A stretch of DNA of 64,000 nt from an uncultured Ureaplasma sp. (lineage in GTDB: Bacteria > Bacillota_I > Bacilli_A > Mycoplasmatales > Mycoplasmoidaceae), in assembly GCA_947039515.1 (NCBI GenBank), contig CAMQYY010000004.1, positions 1-64,000 of the forward strand. The letters are read 5' to 3'. Under the pieces are notes generated by a model. That model searched no databases. It was not told where the DNA came from and saw only the letters and a list, made by a program, of their open reading frames with translations. The position numbers and the translations under genes are program-made. Shown one piece after another: positions 19,590-30,788 of the stretch; the first letter of the stretch is position 1; each line of letters begins with the position of its first letter.

Positions 19590-20567
19590 TTATATATTAT
19601 TTTTATATTTATTAGTAATTATAGCAATACCTAATGCATTTTTTCTAGTATGAATTGAAATAGAAGATGGTACAAGTTTTAGTTTTATTTTATTAGGTTC
19701 TATATGAAAATAATTAACTAAAGATGTTAATAAAAAATCAATATATTTACGTTCAGCTTGAGCATGAACAACAGCAATATCAATAATATTTTCTAATAAT
19801 AATCCATCAAATTTTTTCGTAACTAATTCAATTATTTTTTTACTAATTTCTTCTCAATTTGTTGTAAAACCTGCACTTTTATTTTTAAAATCAAGTTCAA
19901 CTATTGGTGATACTTTAGCTAATTTCAAAATCTTTGTAAATGATTTCGGAATTCTTCCGCCTCCACTTCCTGAAATGTCTTTAATACCAAAAAATGTAGC
20001 AGATCTTAATCTAATATCATTAACTAAATTTTTAATTTGTTCAATTAATTCAATTGAATTAATATTTTTTGATTTTTTAATTAATTCATGAACTTGTACA
20101 ATAATATATTCATTAATATATGCTGAAGATTCAGAATTTAGAATAATTAAATTAGGATAAACTTTAGTTAATGCTTCTAATTGCTCAAATTGGTTTGATA
20201 AACCTTTTGAAACTGGTAGAAATAAAACATACTCATGTTTTAGAAAAAGTCTTTGAAGTTCTTTTTCAACAATTCCAAGAGGAATTGTACTTGTATTATA
20301 TTTATAACCATTATCTATGTAATTGAAAATTTCTGAAAGAACTTTATCATTCGTTTCGTCTTCAAAAACATCTATTTCTGCACCTCTTGATCTTGTTACT
20401 GAAAAATTAAGAATAGATATATCCATTTTTTTTGCATCTTCTGGTGAAAGACTATTACTAGAATCTGTTACTAAAGCAATTTTATTTTTACTATGTGTTT
20501 TTGATCCCGTTTTATTTTTGGTTTCTTCAATTATAGATGTTTCTGATTTTATTTTTGTAGTAGCCAT
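19590..20567 (-). CDS. DegV-family fatty-acid-binding protein (FakB-like)
   Basis: DegV/FakB proteins bind a fatty acid and present it to the kinase FakA, which makes acyl-phosphate for PlsX. The N-terminus has a ~28-residue Lys/Thr/Ser extension, then KIALVTDSSNSLSPEDAKK (the typical start strand with DS), NTSTIPLG (loop contacting the fatty acid carboxylate), FLPVSKGLSNQFEQLE and GRIPKSFTKI. The C-terminal part (VVHAQAERKYIDFLL) is recovered by reading a TGA. The protein is 325 aa. FakA and PlsX are encoded about 30 kb away in this window, so the pathway is complete. Confidence 0.9.
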
Positions 20568-20594
20568 ACTAAAAATATCCCTTATATTTGTTAA

Positions 20595-20635
20595 AATTAT
20601 AAATATATTTATTAAAAATAAATATATTTATAATT
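20595..20635. promoter_or_regulatory. Long perfect palindrome between degV and thrS
   Basis: AATTATAAATATATTTAT-taaaa-ATAAATATATTTATAATT is an 18-bp perfect inverted repeat, followed by a T run on the plus strand. The flanking genes diverge, so no upstream transcript needs terminating. An operator or a leader hairpin are possible. The sequence is pure A/T, so significance is uncertain. Confidence 0.45.
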
Positions 20636-20684
20636 ATTTTTTTTAATTATATTATTATAATAGCATTATTAATTAGGATGCTTT

Positions 20685-22412
20685 ATGATTTTTAAAATTT
20701 TAGAAAATATTTCAATAAATTTATTTTTTCAAACAATTTCAAAACTTTATCCTTTTTCTAAACCTATATCTAGTGGAATAAATGATGAATTAGCTTATTG
20801 TGAGTTCGATAATTGTAATATTAGTGATAAAGATTTTAGAAAAATAGAAAAGGCTTTTTTAAAGCTATCAAACGCTGCTTATAATCTTTCTTTAGAAAAT
20901 AAAAATCCTGATTCAATTAAAAGAATAAAAGAAACTTATAGTGAATTAGCACTTAATGATGTTTTAAGAAATGAAAATTTTTTAAAAATTAATGATTTTT
21001 ATATACCAATAGATAAAGATATTTCAGAGAATGAAATAAAGAACATTAAATCAAATTTAGTTAAAGGTATTTATGTCTTTAGTGTTGGTGGTTCTTATTG
21101 AAAAAATAATTGTAAAAATAAACAATTAATTAGAATTTATTTCTCTTGTAAAAGAACTCAAAAAGAAATGGATGATTTTGTTTTAGAATTTAACGAAAAA
21201 CAAAATAATGATCATAGAAAAATTGGTAAAGATTTAAAAATGTTTACTTTTGATATGTTATCTGGTAAAGGTTTGCCTATTTGATTAAACAATGGTTATA
21301 TTGTTAAAAGTCAAGTGAGAAAACTTTTAAATGAAATAGAGTTTCAACACGATTTTAAATTAGTATCAACACCTATTTTAGGAAATGTAGAATTATATAA
21401 AACATCAGGACATTGAAGTCATTATCAAGAAAACATGTTCCCAATCCTTGATTTTGGAGATGAAGAATTGGTTCTAAGACCTATGACTTGTCCTCACCAT
21501 GTTTTAATTTATAAAAATGAAATTCAATCATATCGAGATTTGCCAATTAGACTAGCAGAAGAATCAATGCTTCATAGATATGAATCATCAGGAAGTTTAA
21601 CTGGTTTTGAAAGAGTTAGAGAAATGACACTTGAAGATGCTCATATTTTTTGTTCTGAAGATCAAATAAAAGATGAAGTTTTGAATTGCTATCAAATGAT
21701 TATTAAAGCTCATAAAAATTTTGATACTAAAATATTACAAGTGGATTTAGCACTTCATAATCCAGATAACAAAGAAAAATTTCATAATGATAATGAACTA
21801 TGAATAAAATCTGAAAATCTATTAAGAAAATTATTAAAAGAAAATAATATTGATTTTGTAGAAAAAGTAGGTGATGCTGCTTTTTACGGTCCTAAAATTG
21901 ATTTTCAAGTTAAAACAAATTTAAATAGAATTGTTACAATGTCTACAATTCAATTAGATTTTCTTTTACCAAAAAAATTCGATTTGGAATTTAAAGATCA
22001 TGATAGCAAAATGAAAACACCAATAATGATTCATTTAAGTACAATTGGTACTTATGAAAGATTGTTATCAATTCTTTTAGAACAAAGTAAGGGAGCTCTA
22101 AAAACTTGACTTTCACCAAGACAAGTTGTTATTATTCCTGTTAATAAAAATAATGAAGAATATGCAAATATGATTCACAATAAATTAAAAATGAATTTTA
22201 TTAGAAGTGAAGTTGATTTAAGAAATGAAAGAATTTCTAAAAAAATCAGAGAAGGACAGATTTCAAAAACACCTTATTTGCTTATTCTTGGTGATAATGA
22301 ACAAAATGAACAAACAATATCATATAGAGAATACGGTCAGGAAAATACTAATATTTTAAAAATTAATGATTTTTTAGAAAAAATTGAAAAAATAATTAGG
22401 CTAAGAGAATAA
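20685..22412 (+). CDS. thrS: Threonyl-tRNA synthetase lacking TGS and with dead editing site
   Basis: ThrRS charges tRNA-Thr. The class II catalytic core is intact: LRPMTCPHH (motif 2 with zinc Cys), LEDAHIFC (zinc His), [19 protein letters not shown] (motif 3 region with the third zinc ligand) and a C-terminal anticodon domain (QVVIIPV). It is 575 aa and lacks the TGS domain. The N-terminal editing (SAD) domain is still alignable ([27 protein letters not shown]). However, the HxxxH zinc/editing motif reads NLFFQ, and the CxxxH motif before VFSVGGSYW is gone, so proofreading of Ser-tRNA-Thr is probably absent. Confidence 0.94.
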
Positions 22413-22414
22413 TC

Positions 22415-23284
22415 ATGAAAATATCTAATATGATTATTACAATTGATATGAATTCTTCTGATATTCAAAGAAAATTAGTAAATAATAATCGAGAATATTT
22501 TGGTAATTTTCTTAGTGAAATAGCTATGAATAATTACTTAATTTTTATTACTAATGATTCTTTAAAAGATATTTATGATTTAATGAAAAAATGAAACATT
22601 AAAAGAGGCAATGTTATTGCTTGTAATGGTGCTATTGTTTATGATATTCAATCAAATAACATAATATTAAATAAACCTATAAATATTGATTCACTAAAAT
22701 ATTTAGTTCATTTTTCAACATTAACAAATGCTTTATTACAATTAAAATCAATAAATAAAACAGTTATCTATTCTTCAGATAAATGATCTAAAAATGATTT
22801 TAAAAAATTTATTTCAATTAATGAAAAAACAGTTACTAACTATAACAAATTTATTGATTACATTGGTCAAAAACCATTTCATTCAATGGAATTATATAGT
22901 CCAAATGATGATATTAATTTTAATATTAAATTAAATGATGTTCTAAGTTTTTTTAAAGAAAAAACAATTAATTATCAAGATGTAGGTAATAATTTACATA
23001 TTTTTAATGAGTATAAATGTTCAAAATCATCAGCATTAAAATTTGTATTGAAAAAAATAAGCCCTTACCAAACTATTAAAAGTGATATTTATGTTGCTTT
23101 TAATGATATTGATAATAAGATTATTAAAAATTTATCTAGTCAAAATTTAATAAATAAAATATTTAAATCAAATATTGATCCTAATGCTAATCATTTTTAT
23201 ATAGAAAATGATAATGGTGAAAAAGATTCTCTACCTTTTTTATCATTTTATTTAAAGATTATGAAATTATTGAATATGGAATAA
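22415..23284 (+). CDS. Degenerate HAD/Cof-like protein
   Basis: The fold is suggested by an N-terminal MIITIDMNSSD strand, LIFITNDSLKDIYDLMKKW, an internal ACNGAIVYD motif and a late DIYVAFNDIDNKII segment, all in Cof-type HAD order. The nucleophile motif DxDGT is replaced by DMNSS and the GDxxND motif by FNDIDN, so phosphatase activity is doubtful. TGA Trp codons hide the first half in the ORF track; the protein is 289 aa. It starts 2 nt after thrS and is in the same operon. It may be a non-catalytic paralogue of the HAD protein at 17219. Confidence 0.65.
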
Positions 23285-23287
23285 AAA

Positions 23288-23372
23288 TGGTGCTGAAAAA
23301 GGGACTTGAACCCTTAAGATATAAATCGGTAGATTTTGAGTCTACTGCGTCTGCCATTCCGCCATTTCAGCA
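23288..23372 (-). tRNA. tRNA-Leu (anticodon CAA)
   Basis: Read on the minus strand, the acceptor TGCTGAA pairs with TTCAGCA, and CCA is encoded. The anticodon arm GTAGA-CTCAAAA-TCTAC gives CAA. The long variable arm and GGTTCAAGTCC T-arm confirm a class II leucine tRNA. It is convergent with the HAD-like gene, which ends 3 nt away. Confidence 0.95.
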
Positions 23373-23464
23373 AATTTAAAAAATTTATCTCAGATATATC
23401 AATATAAATAATATCAAACTAATTTAGTTTATTTATCTTAAAATAAATAGTAATAGTGATTATT

Positions 23465-24463
23465 TTATTTAATTCTTTTTTTTACTAATAAAATTTTTCA
23501 AATTTCATCAATAAAATTATCACTAGAAATTTCTTCATCAATTAAATCAATTAAAGTTTTTAAAAAAGGATATTCGTCATTTTTAAAAAAACATTCTCTT
23601 AAATTATTGATAGTTGTAAATCCTTCTATAACTTTGGTGTTATCATTAAGAGCTTTTTTAATTCCAAATTTAGCCACATTATAACCAAAATTAAAATTCC
23701 TTGATTTAATGCTAACACATGTTAAAAATACATCACCAAGAGCTGAATGTGATATTAAATTATCGGTATTAATATCTTTACTCATTAAGTATTTTTTTAT
23801 CTCATTCATTATTTCAATGAAAAAGCATGCTTGAGTATTAATAGATTTTTCTTTAAAACTTAAAAAACCCATAAAAATTGCAAAAATATTTTTCATTGCT
23901 GAAATATATAATAAACTCTCAATATTTTCAGTTACATTTTCGCAAATAAAATAATCATTATCTGAAAAAATCAAATTTGCTTTATTACAAATATCTATGT
24001 TCTTTCCAATTATATTAACAATAGTTCTATTTTTTTCCACAAGTTCAGTTGCAAAAGATGGCCCTATTAATGTCACAATATCTCTATTTAATATTCTTTC
24101 AATTAAATAACTTATTGGTTTATTGCTCTTCAAATCAAAACCTTTTGAAGTATTAACAATAATTGTATTCTTATTAATTTTGTTCTTATTCAAAATTAAA
24201 AATTCTTCGATTTTATCAGTTGGAATCGCTATTATTATAAAATTCATATCATTAATAATTTCATCAAAATTACTAATAGCATTTATAATAGGTTTAAAAG
24301 TTAATTTTTTTAAAACTTTAGAGTTATAACCTTTTTTAATTTCTTCTAATTGTTCAATATTAATTCCATATATTCAAACTTCATTATTGCTTGAATTATC
24401 TAAAACTGTGGCAAGAGCAGTTCCTCAAGCTCCAGAACCAATTACTAATATTTTATTTTTCAT
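23465..24463 (-). CDS. gpsA: Glycerol-3-phosphate dehydrogenase [NAD(P)+] GpsA
   Basis: GpsA reduces dihydroxyacetone phosphate to sn-glycerol 3-phosphate for phospholipid synthesis. The Rossmann motif [18 protein letters not shown] is at the N-terminus. NTSKGFDLKSNKPISYLI, TLIGPSFATELV and HSALGDVFLTCVSIKSRNFNFG carry the family catalytic and substrate residues (the Lys of NTSKG and the ALGD motif). TGA codons at both ends extend the ORF-track version to 332 aa. Its start overlaps the end of der by 11 nt. Confidence 0.94.
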
Positions 24464-25793
24464 CAGATTTTTGTCTCTTTCTAGCATTTTTATTTTTTCA
24501 ATAAAGTGTAATTGGAACATCATTTAAATCAAAAGCATCTCTAATTTTATTTTCAATATATCTAGCATATGAAAAATGTAATAAATCTGGATTATTACAA
24601 AAAATAGCAATTGAAGGGATTTGAGATTTAAATTGTGTTGCATATGAAATTAATAATCTAGAAGAGCCTTTAAAAATAGGCGCTTGTTGAGTCATTTGTG
24701 CTTTTAGAATAACATCATTTAAAAGTGATGTTGATATTTGAATATTTTTCTTTTCATTAATTTTAGTAATCATATTAAATATGTGATCAATTTTTTTATT
24801 ATTCAGAGCGCTAATAAATATTATTGGTGCTCATGATAAATATTTGAATCTATCTCTAACTTTAAGAGTTAATTCATTTTTAGTTTTATTATTAAAATCC
24901 ATTAAATCAATTTTATTAATAATAATTATTGTCGGTATATTAGCATCAAATGCTAATCCGCCTACAACTTCATCTTGTTCAGTGATATCAATAGAACCAT
25001 CTATTAATAATAAGATTAAATCTGATTTTTCAATTGATTTTTGGGTTCTAAAATTTGAAAATTTTTCAATTTGATCGTACTGATATTTTCCTTTTCTTCT
25101 AATTCCAGCGGTATCTATTAATGTATATGCTTGTTTATTATAATTAAATTGAACATCTACTGAATCTCTAGTTGTACCTGGAATTTCACTAACAATTAAT
25201 CTCTCTTCATTTAAAATAGTATTTGCTAAAGAACTTTTACCTGCATTAGGTTTTCCAATAATACAAAAATCAATAGATTTTTTTACTTTAATTTCTTCTT
25301 TAGGAAAATTTCTACAAACTTCATCTAATAAATCACCAGTACCAATACCATGTTCTGATGACAAAATAATCGGTTTACCAAAACCTAAAGCATAAAATGA
25401 ATTTAAATCTTTATCATTTTTAAAATTTTCAGCTTTATTAGCTGCTAAAATAATTTTTTTATCTTTTTTATTCTTTCTTAAAAGTTGAGAAATATAAATA
25501 TCATCTCTATCAATCCCATTTTTATAAGAAGTTAAAAAAATTATAATATCAGCTTCATTAATAGCACAATCAACTTGCATATTGATATTTTGTTGAAAAT
25601 CATTTTTAGAAAGAGTCAAGCCTCCTGTATCTATGATGTTAAATCTTCTAGTTAATCATTCACCTTCATCATAAATTCTATCTCTAGTAACACCTGGAGT
25701 ATCAAAAATAATTGATTTTCTTTTATTAATAATCCTATTAAATAAGGTAGATTTTCCAACATTAGGTTTCCCAATGATAGCTACTGTTTTCAC
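24453..25793 (-). CDS. der: Ribosome-assembly GTPase Der (EngA)
   Basis: Der has two tandem GTPase domains and helps 50S assembly. Domain 1 has [14 protein letters not shown] and [11 protein letters not shown]; domain 2 has [25 protein letters not shown] and INKIDLMD; a C-terminal KH-like domain follows ([25 protein letters not shown]). The domain 1 base-recognition motif reads AANKAEN rather than NKxD. The start is GTG: AAGGAG lies 4 nt before GTG AAA ACA ([13 protein letters not shown]), whereas the upstream in-frame ATG of the ORF track would add a non-homologous leader. The protein is 446 aa. Confidence 0.95.
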
Positions 25794-25852
25794 ATATCTC
25801 CTTAAATCTAAATTAATATAATTATAATATTTTAAATATAAAATTACCAAAT

Positions 25853-25883
25853 ATCTTAATATTAAAATTAGAAATATTAAGAT
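25853..25883. promoter_or_regulatory. Inverted repeat in the der/tkt divergent promoter region
   Basis: ATCTTAATATT and AATATTAAGAT are perfect 11-bp arms separated by 9 nt, between divergent der and tkt. It could be an operator. The AT-only sequence makes chance possible. Confidence 0.35.
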
Positions 25884-25926
25884 TAAATTTTGTTATTATT
25901 TAGTTATCTATTTATCAAGAGGTATT

Positions 25927-27876
25927 ATGAATTCAAAATATATAAATGCGATGAAATCTTTAAGTGTTCAAGCAATTAAAAATGCAAAACAAGGACACAC
26001 CGGAATGGCTATATCAGCTACTAGTTTGAATTATAATTTATATACAAATTTTATTAACATTACAACTAAAGATCCTAAATGAATTAATCGTGACAGATTT
26101 ATATTAAGTGCTGGACATGGAAGTTTGTCTTTATATACTTTATTACATTTTTCATCAATTTTATCATTAGATGAAATTAAAAATTATCGACAAGAGAATT
26201 CTCAAACTCCAGGACATCCTGAATATGAAAAAGATAATTTTATAGATGCATCAACTGGTCCATTAGGACAAGGATTAGCTATGGGTATTGGAATGGCTTT
26301 TGCTGAAAAATATTTAAGAGAAAAATATTCTCAATTACCAGGATTGATTGATCATTATACATATATTGTTGTTGGTGATGGTGATATTCAAGAAGGTATT
26401 AGCTACGAAAGTATGAACATTGCTAGTTTATTAAAATTAAACAAAGTAATAGTTATTCATGACTCTAATGATTATCAACTTGATAGTTCTGTTGAATTAG
26501 TAAATAAAGAAAATCTAAAATTAAGATTAGAATCGCAAAATTGATTTTATCAAAAATGTTCAAATGATCAAAATGAAATAACTGAATGTATTGAAAAAGC
26601 TAAAAAATCTAAAGTTCCTTCATATATTGAAGTTAAAACTATTATTGGTGAAGGAACAACTAAACAAGCTTCTCACTTTGCACATGGGTTATCTATTGAT
26701 GATAATGAAATAAAAAGTGTTAATAATTATTTCAATATGAATCATGATAATTGAAATTTTGATCAAGATATCTATAACCACTTTAAGGAAAAAGTTGTTG
26801 ATAGAGGAAATAAGAAATACTTGGAATGAAAAGATCTTTTTCATAAATATGAAAAAGAACAACCAGAATTAATTAAAAAAATGATTAATGAAATGGAAGA
26901 TAATATTGATTATCGTGATATTTTATCAATTGATAAAATAGAAAATAATCAAGATGCTTCTAAAACATATTTAAAACATTTCTTTGACCAACTAAATCAA
27001 AAAGAGATGTCAAATATAATAACCTTGTCAGCTGATTTAGCTTCTACAACAAATTGTAAAATTGGTAATGAAAATTTTAATACTGACTTTAAATCTCAAT
27101 ATGTAATGTTAGGTATTAGAGAATTTGCTATGAGTGCTTTTCAAAATGGAATTTTATTACATAAAGGCCTTAAATCTTTTTCAGGAACATTTTTATCTTT
27201 TTCAGATTATATGAAATCATCAATTAGAATTGGTGCATTAATGAAATTAAATACTAACTATATCCTTACTCACGATTCTTATCTAATTGGCGCTGATGGA
27301 CCTACTCATCAACCATTTGATCAAATCCCGATGTTAAGAGCAATTGAAAATGTTTATGTTTTAAGACCGAGTAGTTTAATGGAAACAAAAGTAGCAATTG
27401 AATCAAGTCTTAACTCTAAAGATAAAGTTAATTGTATTATTCTTACAAGACAAAGTATTAAAAATAATTATGTCGCTGAATATGATGATATTTTAAAAGG
27501 TGCTTATATTATTAAGGATAATAAAGAAACTGATATTACATTAATAGCAACTGGTAGTGAAATTGATTTAGCAATTGATGCTAGTGAACTAATTGAAAGA
27601 GAAACTAATAAAAAAGTAAAAGTTGTTTCTTGTTTTAGTTTGAAATTATTTTTAGAACAAGATGAAAAATATATTAAAAATATTATTAATTCAAAATCTC
27701 AATTAATTTCTATTGAAGCTAGTAGTGATTATATGTGATACAAACTTTCAGATTATACTAATGCTAAATTTAAAATGCTAGGTGCATTTAAATTTGGAAA
27801 AAGCATGGATGGAAACAAGTTATATAAAGATATGAATTTTAATAAAGAGTATCTTTTAAATATGATTAAAAAATAA
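25927..27876 (+). CDS. tkt: Transketolase
   Basis: Transketolase moves two-carbon units between sugar phosphates using thiamine diphosphate. The N-terminal histidines (NAKQGHTGMA, LSAGHGSLSLYTL), GPLGQGLAMGIGMA and the ThDP motif GDGDIQEGISYESMNIA (usual GDGcxxEG...) are present. The pyrimidine-binding domain has GIREFAMSAFQNGI and HDSYLIGADGPTHQPFDQ, with the family His-Asp-Ser segment. The 649 aa protein is assembled across several TGA codons. AAGAGGT precedes the ATG. It is followed by pfkA 17 nt later. This is likely the sole pentose-phosphate interconversion enzyme here. Confidence 0.95.
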
Positions 27877-27893
27877 AATTAGAAAGGTTTTTA

Positions 27894-28892
27894 ATGAATA
27901 CAATTAAAAAAATTGCTGTTTTAACATCAGGAGGTGATGCTCCTGGAATGAATAAAGCAGTTCATAAATTAGTTCAACTAGCGATGAATAATAATATGAA
28001 ACCTTTTGTTGTCTTAGGTGGTTATAAAGGTTTATATGAAGATCAAATTAAAGAAGCTAACATTAAAAAAGTAGAAACTTTTTCAAATGTTTCTGGAACT
28101 TCAATATTAACTTCAAGATTCCCTGAATTTGAAAACGAAGAAATTAGAAAAGTTTGTGCTGATAATTTAAAGAAAAAAAATATTGATGTTTTATTTGTTA
28201 TTGGTGGAAATGGTTCATATCTTGGAGCTGAAAAACTATCAGAATTAGGAATAAAAGTTATTTGTCTTCCTGGAACTATTGATAATGATATTTGTTCAAG
28301 CAATACAACAATTGGTTTTAATTCAGCTCTTGAAGTAATCATTGATACTATTGATAATTTAAAAACAACATCTTTTTCTCATCAAAATATTATGATTATC
28401 GAAACAATGGGTAGAGATTGTCCTGATTTAACATTAATGGCAGCTTATGCAACTAAAGTTGATTATATTGTTACTAAAAACAATATCATTACAACTGAAA
28501 AATTTATTGAAATAGCTAAAAAATTATTAGAAAAAGGTAAAAGATCAATTACTTTTCTTGTTTCAGAAAAAATATATGGCAAAGATGGTTTAGATTCAAT
28601 TGAAAAAATTGCTGAACTAATTGAAAAAGAAACAAGTAAGAAAACAAAATTTCATCTAACAGGTTTTACTCAAAGAGGAGCTAATACTATTCCTTTTGAC
28701 AGAATTTTAGCAACCAGATTATCAATTTTTGCATTCAAATGTATGATGGATAATATTTTTAATATATCTGTTGGAATTAGAGAAGATCAACTCGGCTTCA
28801 TGGATATTTATGAAGCCAATTCTTTATGTGATATCAAAAAAAGTAACACTATTATTGAAATTGATCAAATTAATGAAATTAATAGTATTTAA
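27894..28892 (+). CDS. pfkA: 6-phosphofructokinase
   Basis: PfkA phosphorylates fructose 6-phosphate with ATP, committing sugar to glycolysis. The ATP site is IAVLTSGGDAPGMNKAV, GGNGSYLGAEKL is the second nucleotide motif, and the catalytic segment is PGTIDNDICSSNTTIGFNSAL (TIDND). MIIETMGRDCPDLTLMAAYAT and LTGFTQRGANTIPFDRILATRL are substrate and C-terminal motifs. The 332 aa protein is normal for bacterial PfkA. An AGAAAGG site precedes the ATG. It lies between tkt and whiA. Confidence 0.96.
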   Translation: MNTIKKIAVLTSGGDAPGMNKAVHKLVQLAMNNNMKPFVVLGGYKGLYEDQIKEANIKKVETFSNVSGTSILTSRFPEFENEEIRKVCADNLKKKNIDVLFVIGGNGSYLGAEKLSELGIKVICLPGTIDNDICSSNTTIGFNSALEVIIDTIDNLKTTSFSHQNIMIIETMGRDCPDLTLMAAYATKVDYIVTKNNIITTEKFIEIAKKLLEKGKRSITFLVSEKIYGKDGLDSIEKIAELIEKETSKKTKFHLTGFTQRGANTIPFDRILATRLSIFAFKCMMDNIFNISVGIREDQLGFMDIYEANSLCDIKKSNTIIEIDQINEINSI

Positions 28893-28898
28893 ATTAAA

Positions 28899-29777
28899 AT
28901 GATCACATTTAGTAATAAAGTTAAAAATGAAATTTGCAATATAGATTTTGAAGATGGTTTTAATGATTCAATATTTTTGCTTTTCTATTTTAATAATTCT
29001 CAAGTGAAAATAGATAAAAATTATTATTATATTTTAATCAATAATAAAAACATTCTTTTTCTATTAAAGAAAAAAATTAAAATAGAGAGAAAAGATTTAA
29101 AAATAAAAATTTTAGTCTCAAAAAATAATGAAAAATCAAAATTGTATTTCAATAAATTATTTTTAGAAGGCATTGATTTTAAAAAAATAAATATTGATGA
29201 TGATGTTATTAATAGAAGTATTATTATTGGTGCTTTCTTAAGTAATGGTAGTATTCAAATTTCAGATTTAACGAGCTCATATCATTTTGAAATAAGATCT
29301 AAAAATAAAAAATATTTAGATTTCATTAAAAAAATATTTGAAAAATATTCTATTTTTAGCAAAATAATCAAAAGAAGAAATAATTTTATTTTGTACATTA
29401 AAAAAGCTGAAAGCATTAGTGATATTTTAAAAATAATGAAGTGTATTAAATCTATGTATGAATTAGAAGATTCAAGAATTAGTAAAGACTTTAATAATTC
29501 TTTACAAAGAACAAATAATCTTGATGTTTCAAATATTAATAAAACAATAAAAGCTTCAGCCATTCATATAAAAATGATTAACAAAATAATTGAAAGAAAT
29601 GAGTATGAATATTTAGATGAAAACATTAAATTATTTTGCCAAAAAAGATTAGAAGAACCTGAAGCATCATTACAACAAATATCTGAAATTATGAATACTA
29701 ATCATAATTTAAACTTATCAAAAAGTAATATTTCAAATTACCTTAGAAAAATAAAAAGTATTTATTCTAAATTGTAA
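28899..29777 (+). CDS. whiA: WhiA-type DNA-binding protein
   Basis: WhiA couples a degenerate LAGLIDADG homing-endonuclease fold to a C-terminal helix-turn-helix. Here FSNKVKNEICNI is the standard N-terminus. The LAGLIDADG-like part is SIIIGAFLSNGSI...YHFEIRSKNKKYLDFIKKI, and NNLDVSNINKTIKASAIHIKMI plus RLEEPEASLQQISEIMNTNHNLNLSKSNISNYLRKI form the HTH region. Length is 292 aa. The last 35 bp of the gene are repeated exactly about 1 kb downstream. In Firmicutes WhiA affects division and chromosome organisation. Confidence 0.93.
   Translation: MITFSNKVKNEICNIDFEDGFNDSIFLLFYFNNSQVKIDKNYYYILINNKNILFLLKKKIKIERKDLKIKILVSKNNEKSKLYFNKLFLEGIDFKKINIDDDVINRSIIIGAFLSNGSIQISDLTSSYHFEIRSKNKKYLDFIKKIFEKYSIFSKIIKRRNNFILYIKKAESISDILKIMKCIKSMYELEDSRISKDFNNSLQRTNNLDVSNINKTIKASAIHIKMINKIIERNEYEYLDENIKLFCQKRLEEPEASLQQISEIMNTNHNLNLSKSNISNYLRKIKSIYSKL
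29743..29777 (+). repeat. 35-bp direct repeat, copy 1 (whiA 3' end)
   Basis: The sequence beginning TTAGAAAAATAAAAAGTATT and ending CTAAATTGTAA forms the end of whiA. It recurs without mismatch at 30789-30823. Confidence 0.9.
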
Positions 29778-30053
29778 AAAATAAATAATTCTATTACTTT
29801 ACATATACTCATTCTGATAATAAGTTAAGGAAGAATATATTTATAAAAAATATTAGGAAATAATTTATTTAGCATATATTAAAGATTAAAGATAAAGTTA
29901 TTTATTCAATAGAATTAGAGAAATTAAAATATACTGGATTTGATTTTAATATTATGTTAATTTTAAATATTAAATAACTAAAAAATAAGATAAAAAAATA
30001 TTTTATAATAAAAATTAAAAGTGATTTAAATTAATTTAAGGATGTATAAAAAT
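29778..30053. other. AT-rich intergenic segment at the left of a probable insertion
   Basis: No complete gene is visible. A 34-codon open stretch at 29873-29977 (HILKIKDKVIYSIELEKLKYTGFDFNIM...) lacks a start codon and could be a gene remnant. The final bases carry a TTAAGGA Shine-Dalgarno for the next gene. Confidence 0.5.
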
Positions 30054-30707
30054 ATGAATAAAAAATTTTATGAATCTTACAAGTCATTAAATATAAAGGG
30101 AGTAAATTATTTAGAATTATTATCAATAAATTTGCTTAATTGTTTATCAGAAATGAAAGATAAAAGATTAAAATTTTATGAAATTTTTGAATTAGCTAAT
30201 GTTGAAGAAAAAGAATTGGTTGTTCTTTCTTTTAATCATCTACATGAATTATTTTGAGATAATTTTTGTAATTTAATGAGAGATTATTCAAATATTTTAT
30301 ATCAATTATTAAATAAAATAGAAGGTAAAAAAATAATTCCAGTTGAAAAACATTTAAAAATAAAAGAATATATTGATTCAACAAAATTTATTTCTGTTTT
30401 TATGGGAAGTAAAGAATTTACTGCTTTATCTTTAAGTCTACATAATCATAATATATTAGATTATGGTAACTTAAAATATGATGAATCATTTTCTAAATAT
30501 AAGGAATTTGATAATGTTATTCATTATGATATTGATGATATTAGACATGAATTTGAAAACATATTTTTTTTATTTCAAATTATTGATGATAGTAATTATA
30601 ATAATGATTTATCCAATTTCATTAATAATGGTAAACATATTTTTAATATTGAATATTCACCTATATTTAAGATGTTCGATTTCTTATTAAATAAAATTAA
30701 AAAATAA
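30054..30707 (+). CDS. Uncharacterised orphan protein (217 aa)
   Basis: I do not recognise this protein. Two ORF-track entries join across one TGA Trp (HELFWDNFC). AAGGA lies 11 nt before the second ATG (MNKKFYESYK), so I prefer that start over the ATG at 30042, which abuts the site. It is soluble, Leu/Asn/Asp-rich and probably all-helical in its first half (LNIKGVNYLELLSINLLNCLSEMKDKRLKFYEIFELANVEEKELVVLSF). It lies wholly inside the segment bounded by the 35-bp direct repeat, so it is likely an acquisition or a transposed paralogue. Confidence 0.65.
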
Positions 30708-30788
30708 ATTATTATCATAACTTATAATTATTGTTAATTAATATTAAAATAATCTTTAAAATTTTTTAAAAATAATGAAATTTAAAAT

